A DNA stretch of 64,000 nucleotides from Flagellimonas hymeniacidonis (GCF_008040165.1 NZ_VRUR01000002.1:1488001-1552000); one strand, 5' to 3'. Counted from the stretch's first letter, positions 46,600-54,970 are shown. Program-made: numbers and translations. Notes: generated by a model not told the origin, from the letters alone.

Positions 46600-48669
46600 A
46601 TGAAAACCGAATATAGCATTGGGCTTCACCATTCTATTATAGGTGCGATAAAAGGCAAAAAAATAGTTTTTGCAGTCCTGTTGTCCATAATATTTCATTG
46701 GCAAAGTGCTGCCCAAGAACCAAAAGTAGTTTTAGTGACAGATTCTATATTGCCTGTGCACTTAGAGGAGGTAATTGTAATTTCCTCTTACAACAAAGCA
46801 TTGGAACATAAGTCACATCACAAACCCTTATCCACTTTAGATGAGTATCTAGAATCCTCAAAAAAAGTGAACATGATTAAAAGAGGTGCATACGCGTGGG
46901 AACCGGTCCTCAATGATATGAGTTCAGAGCGCCTATCCGTAACCATTGACGGCATGCGTGTTTTTGGTGCATGTACGGATAAAATGGATCCAATAACTTC
47001 TTATGTTGATGTTTCTAATCTCTCCGATGTTCATGTGGCATCTGGTCAACAGGGTGCAGAACAAGGAGCAACTATAGGGGGTGCTATTGATTTAAGATTG
47101 GAGAAAAGTAATTTTATTCCCAAAGGATGGGTGGGTTCTGTTGAGACTGGTGGTGAAACCAATAACGAAGCTCAAATTATAGGTGGCGAACTGAATTACT
47201 CCGACGAAGCATTTTATATTGACACCGATATTATTTATAGAAAGGCCGAAAACTATACGGCAGGTGGTGGTGAAGAGGTTGCATTCTCTCAATTTGAAAA
47301 ATACAATATATCCGCTAATGCAGGCTACAAAGTTTCAGATGATCAGCAACTATTGGCCAGTTTCATCTATGATGAAGCTAGGGATGTGGGCTACCCCGCC
47401 CTACCTATGGACGTCTCATTGGCAAGAGCATTTATTGGTTCCATAAGCTGGAAACAGTCCAACTTTATAGGTGATTTAAAAAACTGGGAAACCAAGCTAT
47501 ACGCAAATTCCATAACACATATTATGGATGATAGCCAAAGACCAGATGTGCCCATACGAATGGATATGCCTGGATGAAGTGATACCTACGGCTACTACTC
47601 TCAAACAGAACTTACACTGAACCGCCATAAGTTTTTACTAAAGTTGGATGGTTTCTACAATCGCTCCTTGGCCGAAATGACCATGTATCCCAACAATCCA
47701 AATGAGCAGGAAATGTTCATGCTAACTTGGCCAGATGTACGTACCGTAAATTCAGGTTTTTACGCTGAAGACGAAATCAGTCTCAAAGAAAGTTCCTTAA
47801 AACTTTCAACAAGATTGGCGATACAGGGTTTCAATGTGGCAGATGAATTTGGGCTCAACAGTCTTAGAATTTTTTATCCCGAAATGAATCAAAGACAGAC
47901 TCGCTTTCTAAAAAGTGTTTCCGCAGCTTATCATAGAAAATTCAAAACATTCCATATAAACGGTGGACTATCCTATGGTGATCGTGCACCTTCTGTTTCG
48001 GAAGGTTTTGGGTTTTATCTGTTCAATAGTTTTGACAACCATGATTATATAGGTGACCCCGATTTAAAAAATGAAAAGGCCATTGAAACCAATGTCAAAG
48101 TATCATTGCCCCTTAAAAAAATAAATATAGGCCTTGAGGCTAATTACTTTCATACTATGGATTTTATCATCGGAGAGGTAAATCCAGATTTGAGTGTTAT
48201 GACCATTGGTGCTGAAGGGGTCAAAGTCTATAAGAATTTGGAATATGCCGATCTATACAACATTTCTTTGGACACCAAATATGAGATTACCCCAGAACTC
48301 CTTTGGACAGGATTAATATCCTACCATAGAGGAACAGATCAGGATGGTCAAAATCTGCCTTTTATAAGTCCAATAGCCTATAATTCAATGGTGCAATATA
48401 CCTCTGGAACTTTTTCAGGTTCACTTACGATGCGCGGAGCTGCAGATCAAGTAAACTTCAATCCAGTTTTTGGAGAAGACCTTAGTAATGCTTACACCGT
48501 TTTTTCAATGGCATTGGGTAAATCGTTCCCTGTAAACAATGATACTGTTTATGTAAAAGCAGGAGTGGAAAATATTTTTGACGAATTCTATTCCACATAT
48601 ACAGATTGGAACAATATACCGCGTATGGGCCGTAATTTTTTTATGACCATTTCTTATGCAATCAATTAA
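46600..48669 (+). pseudogene. OprC/NosA-like TonB-dependent copper receptor, interrupted by in-frame TGA
   Basis: One frame of 690 codons, full length for the family, broken only by TGA at 47575-47577 (codon 326). The N-terminal half has a signal sequence (about 20-38), a plug with LEEVIVISSYN and TIDGMRVFGACTDKMDP, and GQQGAEQGATIGGAIDL. The C-terminal half continues the barrel and ends in a terminal Phe-rich strand (RNFFMTISYAIN). C125-x3-M129 and H307-x-M309 match the CxxxM and HxM copper ligands described for Pseudomonas OprC. Both lie before the stop. It may be a true nonsense mutation, a sequencing error, or a readthrough. It would import copper for NosZ. Confidence 0.8.
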
Positions 48670-48703
48670 AATCAAAAACAATAATCATACTATAAACAAC
48701 ATA

Positions 48704-49561
48704 ATGAAAACAATTAAAATCTTATTTACCGCACTTATATTATCAATGACCCTTTTCTCTTGTTCAGATAATGATAATGATGACCCCATTCCAATATCCG
48801 AAAATCCGCTAGAGGATTATAATATGTTGACCAGCTTTAAAGCCAACAATCATAGTGTAGAAATTTATTCTGAACAACAACAGTTTTCGGTAGGTTATAA
48901 CGAGCTATTCTTCAGGATTAAGGACAAGGTTTCTGATAGCTATATCAGCAATGCAGATGTTTCTTGGATGCCCATGATGCATATGACCGAGATGACCCAT
49001 TCCTGTCCAAAATCTTCAGTTTCAACAATCGAAGATAAGTCAGTTTATACTGGTTATGTGGTATTTCAAATGGCTGGAAATGCAAATGAATATTGGGAAC
49101 TTACCCTGGAATATACCGTTGAAGGGCAAACGTACAATGCAACAGAACGCATAGAAGTTAATGCCCCTACAGATGGTAAAAAGACAGTAAACGTATTTAT
49201 GGGAAGCGATGATACTAGGTATGTCTTGGCTATGATGCCCATAATACCGGAAGTTGCGGTCAATGACTTTTCAGCTCAGCTCTTTAAAATGGAAAACATG
49301 ATGTCATTCCCGGTTGTAAAAAATTACAAAGTACATATTGATCCAAGAATGCCTGGCATGGGTAACCATAGCTCACCAAACAATGAAAACCTCATTTTTG
49401 ACACATCTTCAGATACTTACATGGGAAAATTATCCTTAACCATGACGGGCTATTGGAAAATAAATCTAAAATTGGAAAATGAAGTTGGTGAGGTTTTAAA
49501 GGGAGAAGACATCACAGAGGAAAATGAAAGTAGTAGCCTATTTTTTGAGTTAGAGTTCTAA
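48704..49561 (+). CDS. Met/His-rich lipoprotein, YtkA/FixH-like, probable copper binder
   Basis: 285 residues from the ATG at 48704; the frame opens at 48656 inside the receptor gene, but only this start gives a lipoprotein signal (LFSC, C20). Two similar beta domains follow. The first carries WMPMMHMTEMTHSCP at 88-102, the second PRMPGMGNH at 214-222. Such Met/His clusters bind Cu(I) in periplasmic carriers. It lies 34 nt after the copper receptor and before a terminator, so it closes the copper set. The domain name rests on general resemblance only. Confidence 0.75.
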   Translation: MKTIKILFTALILSMTLFSCSDNDNDDPIPISENPLEDYNMLTSFKANNHSVEIYSEQQQFSVGYNELFFRIKDKVSDSYISNADVSWMPMMHMTEMTHSCPKSSVSTIEDKSVYTGYVVFQMAGNANEYWELTLEYTVEGQTYNATERIEVNAPTDGKKTVNVFMGSDDTRYVLAMMPIIPEVAVNDFSAQLFKMENMMSFPVVKNYKVHIDPRMPGMGNHSSPNNENLIFDTSSDTYMGKLSLTMTGYWKINLKLENEVGEVLKGEDITEENESSSLFFELEF

Positions 49562-49592
49562 ACTATAATTCCGTTTTATTGTTTGTTTAAAA

Positions 49593-49620
49593 GGCCATCC
49601 AAAAAAAGGATGGTCTTTTT
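49593..49620 (+). terminator. rho-independent terminator after the copper set
   Basis: An 8-bp stem GGCCATCC/GGATGGTC with one G-T pair, a 7-A loop and five T. It ends the plus-strand copper set. The opposite strand shows the same stem, with a loop-derived run of T but few T after it, and could also help end the convergent Rrf2 gene. Confidence 0.8.
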
Positions 49621-49631
49621 ATATGAGAAAA

Positions 49632-50063
49632 TTAAAGCGGTAGAAAAGACTTTCCCGCCTTAATATCCTTTACCAAATCTCCAACCGTATTTTCTTCTAA
49701 ATTCTTTACAAAATTTACTTTAGTGTTGCCCACAAGGTCATGCATTGGGCATGGGTGTTCTGCATCACATTCCTGCAAACTAAGCATGCAAGAAGTGAGT
49801 CTATTGTCACCATCCATCACTTGAATAATCTTCATCAAAGGTGTTTTAATATTTTCTTTTGAAAGATAAAACCCCCCTCCCGGTCCCCTAACCGAAGAGA
49901 CTATATTATGTCTTGACAATTCCTGCAAAACTTTGGACAGATACGCTTTTGGAATATTCGTAGGTGTACTGATATCCTTTGCTAAAATTTTATGGTCTTC
50001 GGAAGAATTCACAGCAAGATATAGGACTGCCTTAACTGCATATTTAGAGGAGTTAGATATCAT
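49632..50063 (-). CDS. Rrf2 family iron-sulfur regulator (NsrR/IscR-like)
   Basis: 143 residues from the ATG at 50063; a longer frame starts with TTG at 50072 but adds only three residues. The winged helix has NSSKYAVKAVLYLA, LAKDISTPTNIPKAYLSKVLQEL and VRGPGGGFYLSK. C92, C99 and C105 (C-x6-C-x5-C) sit where IscR and NsrR hold their Fe-S cluster. Beside a nos cluster, a nitric-oxide or iron-sulfur-status sensor is likely. Its own -7 box TATATTTG lies on the minus strand at 50082-50089, and the shared AAAAGACAT element covers the -33 zone, which suggests autorepression. Confidence 0.88.
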   Translation of the reverse strand: MISNSSKYAVKAVLYLAVNSSEDHKILAKDISTPTNIPKAYLSKVLQELSRHNIVSSVRGPGGGFYLSKENIKTPLMKIIQVMDGDNRLTSCMLSLQECDAEHPCPMHDLVGNTKVNFVKNLEENTVGDLVKDIKAGKSFLPL

Positions 50064-50081
50064 GATGAACAAGTTTTAAAA

Positions 50082-50089
50082 CAAATATA
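50082..50089 (-). promoter_or_regulatory. candidate -7 box of the Rrf2 gene
   Basis: TATATTTG on the minus strand fits TAnnTTTG and lies 18 nt before the Rrf2 ATG. There is no TTTG at -33; that zone is occupied by the first half of the shared element. Confidence 0.5.
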
Positions 50090-50095
50090 AAGATT

Positions 50096-50161
50096 AAAAG
50101 ACATTTTTATCCTTTATATGACAATTATCATGTTTTATGCAATGACTCCATCCTAATTTTG
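50096..50161 (+). promoter_or_regulatory. shared regulatory element and promoter, copy B
   Basis: AAAAGACATTTTTATCCTT (50096-50114), the dyad TGACAATTATCA (50119-50130) and the -7 box TAATTTTG (50154-50161), with the same spacings as copy A. It drives the cytochrome c-fasciclin-nosZ set; transcription should begin near 50166, 20 nt before the ATG. Its left half lies between the divergent Rrf2 promoter and this one, so it could serve both. Confidence 0.7.
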
Positions 50162-50185
50162 AGCATTTAATAAAAATACCCTTAT

Positions 50186-50692
50186 ATGAAAATCAATATC
50201 GTATTATCAGCATTAATGTTTTCCGTACTGCTCGTAGGATGTGGTGGTAAAGAAGAAAAAAAGACAGATGGTTTTAGTGTGGATCGCAAAAAATCAACCG
50301 AAAAACCGGTAGAAACTCCAGCGGCTGATAATGAAGTTCCAGCTTCACAGAGGATTACACTAGATGAAAAAGGGGTAGGACAAATAAAATCCATTACGCT
50401 TGATCCTGAAATTGATATGGAAATGGCAGCTGCTGGAGAAGCTATATACAATACCAACTGTACCGCTTGTCACAAATTGGACAAAAGGTTCATTGGTCCA
50501 TCCCCAAGAGGAATTATGGAAAGAAGAAGCCCGGAGTGGATTATGAACATGATTCTTGATCCCAAACTGATGACTGAACAAGATCGTTGCGCTAAAGATT
50601 TATTGATTGAATTTAATGGAGCTGCAATGGCCAATCAGAATTTAACCGTGGAGGAAACCCGCGCTATCCTAGAATATTTTAGAACATTATAA
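50186..50692 (+). CDS. cytochrome c lipoprotein
   Basis: 168 residues. A lipoprotein signal ends LLVGC (C19). A charged linker (about 21-75) precedes one class I cytochrome c domain with CTACH at 92-96 and a likely axial methionine at M148 (GAAMANQ). It is the first gene of the set with nosZ and would pass electrons to NosZ from the outer face of the inner membrane. No nosR or nosC-type gene is visible, so this protein is the best donor candidate in the window. Confidence 0.9.
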   Translation: MKINIVLSALMFSVLLVGCGGKEEKKTDGFSVDRKKSTEKPVETPAADNEVPASQRITLDEKGVGQIKSITLDPEIDMEMAAAGEAIYNTNCTACHKLDKRFIGPSPRGIMERRSPEWIMNMILDPKLMTEQDRCAKDLLIEFNGAAMANQNLTVEETRAILEYFRTL

Positions 50693-50704
50693 ACTCTAAC
50701 AAAT

Positions 50705-51289
50705 ATGAAAACAGCCAATCTAAAATTTGTATTCGGCGCCGTTTTAGCACTATTAATGACTTTCGGATGTAAAAACGAGCCCAAAACTGATAATTCTACT
50801 GTATCCAATACCACAATAAATGATACAGAAGCTAACAAAGAAAAAGGTCAAGCCTTTATTGAAGACGATGGGTCAACACCCAATGTATTGCAAATAGCAA
50901 TTGGTTCACCTGACCACACTACTCTTGTAGCCGCTGTGCAAGCCGCAAACCTGGAAAATGCACTTGTAAATGCTGGACCACTTATGGTTTTTGCCCCAAC
51001 CAATGCTGCCTTTGATGCTTTGCCAGAAGGTACAGTTGAAAATTTGTTGAAACCAGAAAACAAAGATGCTTTGGCCAATATCCTTAAACATCATGTTACC
51101 GCAGGTAACTACTCTAAGGATTTTCTTAAAAGGTTTAAAAAATTAGGCCAGGCCAATGATCAGAATACCACTGTAGAAGTAAAAGGTGAAGATGTATATG
51201 TAGGAGGTGCCAAGATTATAGCCAGTGTCCCCGCAGGAAATGGCATTGTACATGTTGTGGACAAAGTGATTCTTCCACCTTCAGAGTAA
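50705..51289 (+). CDS. fasciclin (FAS1) domain lipoprotein
   Basis: 194 residues. A lipoprotein signal ends MTFGC (C22), a linker follows, and one FAS1 domain covers about 58-192 (APTNAAFDALPEGTVENLL, LKHHVTAGNYS, VHVVDKVILPP). FAS1 domains act in adhesion or scaffolding and have no known role in N2O reduction. It is 12 nt after the cytochrome gene and 40 nt before nosZ, clearly in the same transcript, so a role in assembling or holding the periplasmic complex is possible. Confidence 0.88.
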   Translation: MKTANLKFVFGAVLALLMTFGCKNEPKTDNSTVSNTTINDTEANKEKGQAFIEDDGSTPNVLQIAIGSPDHTTLVAAVQAANLENALVNAGPLMVFAPTNAAFDALPEGTVENLLKPENKDALANILKHHVTAGNYSKDFLKRFKKLGQANDQNTTVEVKGEDVYVGGAKIIASVPAGNGIVHVVDKVILPPSE

Positions 51290-51329
51290 ATCGATAATCA
51301 AAATAAGAACAAACAATAAACAGTAAAAA

Positions 51330-53291
51330 ATGAAAAAGTATAAACATTATGTATTCGCACTTCTTGGAGTGAGTCTATTGCTCGCAGGGTGTGGAAATCA
51401 AACTGGTAAAAGCTCCTCAAATGGCGCGCTATCTTCCAGTGCGGCAGAAAAAGTATATGTAGCTCCGGGAGAACAAGATGAATATTACGCATTCCTATCA
51501 GGTGGTTATAGTGGAAACCTAACCGTGTATGGTCTACCTTCAGGTAGAATGTTCAAGGAAATTCCTGTTTTTTCGCAATTCCCAACCTCAGGGTACGGAT
51601 ATTCCGAAGAAACCAAACCTATGTTAAATACTTCCTTTGGATTTGTGCCATGGGATGATGCCCACCACCCTGATATCTCTCAGACCAACGGAGAACTGGA
51701 CGGTAGATGGATTTTTATCAATGGTAACAATACCCCAAGAATTGCACGGATTAGCCTTAGCACCTTCGAAACTGAAGAAATTATAGAGGTTCCCAATAGT
51801 GCAGGTAACCATAGTTCTTCATTTATTACGGAAAACACAGAATATGTTGTTGCGGGAACACGTTTCTCAGTACCCGTTCCACAACGTGATATGCCCATAA
51901 ATGAATACAAAGGAAACTTTAAAGGTGCCTTGTCATTTATCAGTGTTGCTCCGGACAATGGAAGATTGAATCTTGAATTTCAGGTATTGATGCCAGGATT
52001 TAACTATGACCTTTCGCACCCTGGTAGAGGAAAATCGCATGGATGGTTCTTCTTCACCACATATAATACTGAAGAAGCCAATTCTTTAATGGAGGTGAAT
52101 TCCTCGCAAAACGATAAAGATTTTATTGCTGCGATCAATTGGAAGAAGATAGAAGAGTATGTAAAAAATGGAGGGGGTACCAAAATGCCTGCCAATTATG
52201 CACACAACGTTTATGATGAGCATACCCATACCGGTACTTCTACCATGAAAAAAGAAGTGTTGACCGTAGACCCAACCGAAGTTCCTGGTGCAGTTTTCTT
52301 TTTACCAACACCGAAATCACCACATGGTTGTGATGTAGACCCAACGGGGCAATATATTATCGGAAATGGAAAACTATCCGCAGACCTTACAGTACATTCA
52401 TTTGATAAAATGATAGCAGCAATTGAAGGTGAGAAATTTGACGGAGAAGCGTATGGCATTCCTATCCTTAAGTTTGAAGATGTTTTGGCTGGAACGGTAA
52501 AAAGTGGTGGATTAGGCCCACTACACACCGAATTTGATGCAAACGGAAATGCTTACACCACTTTCTTTATCTCATCAGAAGTGGTAAAATGGAAATTGGG
52601 CACATGGGAGGTTATTGACCGTAAACCTACATTCTATTCCGTAGGGCACTTAATGATTCCTGGTGGAAATTCAAGAAAACCATTTGGCAAGTATGTAGTG
52701 GCCATGAATAAAATTACCAAAGACCGTTACTTGCCTACCGGACCAGAGATGGAACACTCAGCTCAGATTTATGATATTTCTGGTGAAAAAATGGAATTAA
52801 TCTATGATTTTCCAACACATGGTGAGCCGCATTATGCTGCCGGTTGTCCCGCAGAATTATTGGCGCCCAAATCCAAGAAAATCTATAGATTGTCGGAAAA
52901 CAAACATGAATTTGCGACTATTAGTCCAAATGATGCCCGTGTAGAGCGCAATGGCAAAGAGGTCCATATTTATATGTCTACCATTCGTAGTCACTTTACT
53001 CCAGATAATATTGAAGGTATAAAAGTGGGTGATAAGGTATATTTCCATATCACCAATCACGAACAAGATTTTGATGTGCCTCATGGCTTCTCGATCATAG
53101 GACAAAATACATCAGAACTATTGGTTATGCCGGGCCAAACCAAAACCTCTATTTGGGAACCTAAGCAAGTTGGTGTATGGCCATTTTATTGTACGGATTT
53201 CTGTTCAGCGCTACACCAAGAAATGCAGGGGTATGTAAGAGTATCTCCAGCCAACTCTAATATTGAGCTCTCCTGGTCTTTGGGTGAATAA
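51330..53291 (+). CDS. nosZ: nitrous-oxide reductase, Sec-type (clade II)
   Basis: 653 residues. The signal is Sec-type with a lipobox (LLLAGC, C21), not a twin-arginine signal, so this is a clade II NosZ that is probably lipid-anchored. The seven-bladed propeller supplies CuZ histidines, for example H112-H113 (DDAHHPD), H161 (GNHSS), AHNVYDEHTH, SPHGCDVD, GPLHTEFD and GHLMIPGG. The C-terminal cupredoxin holds CuA: a histidine in DVPHGF and CTDFCSALHQEM with C621, C625, H629 and M632. It reduces N2O to N2 in the periplasm. All expected ligands appear present. Confidence 0.97.
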   Translation: MKKYKHYVFALLGVSLLLAGCGNQTGKSSSNGALSSSAAEKVYVAPGEQDEYYAFLSGGYSGNLTVYGLPSGRMFKEIPVFSQFPTSGYGYSEETKPMLNTSFGFVPWDDAHHPDISQTNGELDGRWIFINGNNTPRIARISLSTFETEEIIEVPNSAGNHSSSFITENTEYVVAGTRFSVPVPQRDMPINEYKGNFKGALSFISVAPDNGRLNLEFQVLMPGFNYDLSHPGRGKSHGWFFFTTYNTEEANSLMEVNSSQNDKDFIAAINWKKIEEYVKNGGGTKMPANYAHNVYDEHTHTGTSTMKKEVLTVDPTEVPGAVFFLPTPKSPHGCDVDPTGQYIIGNGKLSADLTVHSFDKMIAAIEGEKFDGEAYGIPILKFEDVLAGTVKSGGLGPLHTEFDANGNAYTTFFISSEVVKWKLGTWEVIDRKPTFYSVGHLMIPGGNSRKPFGKYVVAMNKITKDRYLPTGPEMEHSAQIYDISGEKMELIYDFPTHGEPHYAAGCPAELLAPKSKKIYRLSENKHEFATISPNDARVERNGKEVHIYMSTIRSHFTPDNIEGIKVGDKVYFHITNHEQDFDVPHGFSIIGQNTSELLVMPGQTKTSIWEPKQVGVWPFYCTDFCSALHQEMQGYVRVSPANSNIELSWSLGE

Positions 53292-53320
53292 GGAATTATA
53301 GATTTATTTTTTTCAAGCTT

Positions 53321-53357
53321 GAAGCGGGCAGTGCTGGAAGGTCTGTCCGCTTCTTTT
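53321..53357 (+). terminator. hairpin between nosZ and the nosB-like gene
   Basis: An 11-bp stem GAAGCGGGCAG (53321-53331) pairs with CTGTCCGCTTC (53343-53353), with one G-T pair and an 11-nt loop, followed by TTTT. It lies 30 nt after the nosZ stop. No clear promoter is seen in the 62 nt before the next gene, so it may be a partial terminator or a processing site that lowers expression of the downstream maturation genes. Confidence 0.7.
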
Positions 53358-53419
53358 ACAAATTAGAACAATCAATCAAAACTAATTTCAATTTGTAAAT
53401 AATTTAAAAGTTTTTAAAG

Positions 53420-54040
53420 ATGAAAAAAGCAAGTATCCTTATGATCGTTGGCCCTTTGTTTCTTTTAGGGTTGTATGCGTTCCCCTTATGGAATATTATG
53501 TTGGGTGCTCCTCAATATCCTGAACCTTTAGGAATGAATATCCATATTGATGGTATTCGTGATGTTAACGAGTTCGATTTGCAAAATATAGATGGCCTTA
53601 ACCATTACATAGGTATGCGAAAATTACCGAAGCCAGAAGAAATGTGGGAGTTTAGCACCTTCCCTATTATTATTGGCGGAATGGTTTTTTTGGGTGTCTT
53701 GATAGGCTTGCTGGGATATTTTAAGAAAGTAAGCTATGCATGGTTTATTGGTTGGTTCGTTGTTATGTCCATTTTAGGAGTTCTGGGCATGTACGATTTT
53801 AATGCGTGGATGGTAGACTACGGAACCAATCTAGATCCTAATGCCATCATGAAACTTTCAAACCCAGATGGCACACCAATGAGTTACAAACCACCATTAT
53901 TTGGGCACGCTAAAATGTTGAATTTTGATGTCACCTCGTTGCCATCAACAGGCGCTTGGATGATGTTCACAGGAATGATGCTGATTTTAGCAGCCTTTTT
54001 TATGGGCTGGAAAACAACTAAAAAATCTAAAACCCTTTAG
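53420..54040 (+). CDS. nosB: NosB-like integral membrane protein
   Basis: 206 residues with four hydrophobic helices (about 5-25, 78-98, 104-125, 178-197) and an extracytoplasmic loop containing LGMNIHIDGI and NIDGLNHYIGMRKLP. A membrane protein of this size directly after nosZ is a hallmark of clade II nos clusters and is called NosB there. The role is not settled; electron transfer to or assembly of NosZ has been suggested. The gene name rests on position, size and topology. Confidence 0.7.
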   Translation: MKKASILMIVGPLFLLGLYAFPLWNIMLGAPQYPEPLGMNIHIDGIRDVNEFDLQNIDGLNHYIGMRKLPKPEEMWEFSTFPIIIGGMVFLGVLIGLLGYFKKVSYAWFIGWFVVMSILGVLGMYDFNAWMVDYGTNLDPNAIMKLSNPDGTPMSYKPPLFGHAKMLNFDVTSLPSTGAWMMFTGMMLILAAFFMGWKTTKKSKTL

Positions 54041-54044
54041 ACTT

Positions 54045-54509
54045 ATGAAAGGTAAACATATCAATTTCGCTCTTATATTAATACTTCTAATAGCATCTTG
54101 TTCGATAACGCCAAAACCCATAAACTATGGTAGCGATGGATGTCATTTTTGTAGTATGACCATTGTGGACAAGCAACATGCCGCTCAATTTGTAACAGAA
54201 AAAGGCAAGGCTTTTAAGTTTGATGCTGCAGAGTGTATGATGAATCATTTAAAAGAAATTGATGTCGCAACCGTCTCGCTATTTTTGGTTAATGATTACC
54301 ATTCTCCAGGAGATTTGATTGATGCCACAAAGGCCACTTATCTTATTAGTAAAAATATTCCCAGTCCAATGGGTGAATACTTAACCGCTTTTGAATCCAA
54401 AGCAATAGCGGAAAAAGCTAGAGAACAACATGAAGGTAAGCTTTTTACTTGGACGGAATTAAGCAACCGGTTTGATGTTGGACAAGATGATAAAATTAGT
54501 CTAAAATGA
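54045..54509 (+). CDS. nosL: copper chaperone NosL lipoprotein
   Basis: 154 residues. A lipoprotein signal ends LIASC (C19). The Cu(I) site is CHFCSM at 33-38 (CxxCxM), and DAAECMMNHL matches the second conserved block. NosL delivers copper to apo-NosZ with the NosDFY complex. It starts 4 nt after the nosB-like gene and overlaps the next gene by 4 nt (ATGA). Confidence 0.93.
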   Translation: MKGKHINFALILILLIASCSITPKPINYGSDGCHFCSMTIVDKQHAAQFVTEKGKAFKFDAAECMMNHLKEIDVATVSLFLVNDYHSPGDLIDATKATYLISKNIPSPMGEYLTAFESKAIAEKAREQHEGKLFTWTELSNRFDVGQDDKISLK

Positions 54510-54970
54510 ATGAAGCCATAAAAGATTTGGACATAGACAACTGTCTTCGACTACTTGGTGAAAATTATATAGGGCGTTTAGGGTTTATCTCATATTCTTG
54601 CCCATACATTATACCTATAACCTATTTTCATGATGTGGAAGAGAAAAGCATTTTAAGCTATTCCTCTGAAGGCAATAAAATAGATGCCATGCGGAAATTT
54701 CCATCTGTATCCCTTCAAATTGATGAAATTAATACCATACAACATTGGAAATCAGTATTGATACACGGAAAATTTGAAGAACTTAAGGGGAGTACTGCAA
54801 AAAAGTACTTGAAAAAATTTTCCCAGGGAGTTCAAGAAACCATATCCAAGAAGATAGATGAAAAGCCTAAATTTATTAGTGATTTTTCAAGCAGACTAAG
54901 CGAACGAAAACTACCTATAGTTTTCAGGATTCGTATAAAGGATATTTCTGGAAAGTATCGCGCATCTTAG
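54506..54970 (+). CDS. PNPOx-like flavin-binding split-barrel protein
   Basis: 154 residues, no signal peptide. LGENYIGRLGFISYSCPYIIPITYFHD and ILSYSSEGNKIDAMRKFPSVSLQIDEI are typical of the pyridoxamine-5'-phosphate-oxidase-like split barrel that binds FMN, F420 or heme. Translation is coupled to nosL by an ATGA overlap. Such a protein has no defined part in N2O respiration; a cytoplasmic redox or sensing role is only a guess. Confidence 0.8.
   Translation: MNEAIKDLDIDNCLRLLGENYIGRLGFISYSCPYIIPITYFHDVEEKSILSYSSEGNKIDAMRKFPSVSLQIDEINTIQHWKSVLIHGKFEELKGSTAKKYLKKFSQGVQETISKKIDEKPKFISDFSSRLSERKLPIVFRIRIKDISGKYRAS

Noticed and set aside
47575-47577. TGA in the copper receptor read as selenocysteine or as a tryptophan codon
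   Set aside because: No SECIS-like hairpin was recognised right after it, no TonB receptor selenoprotein is known to me, and the other genes use standard code with no internal TGA. Mutation or sequence error is simpler.
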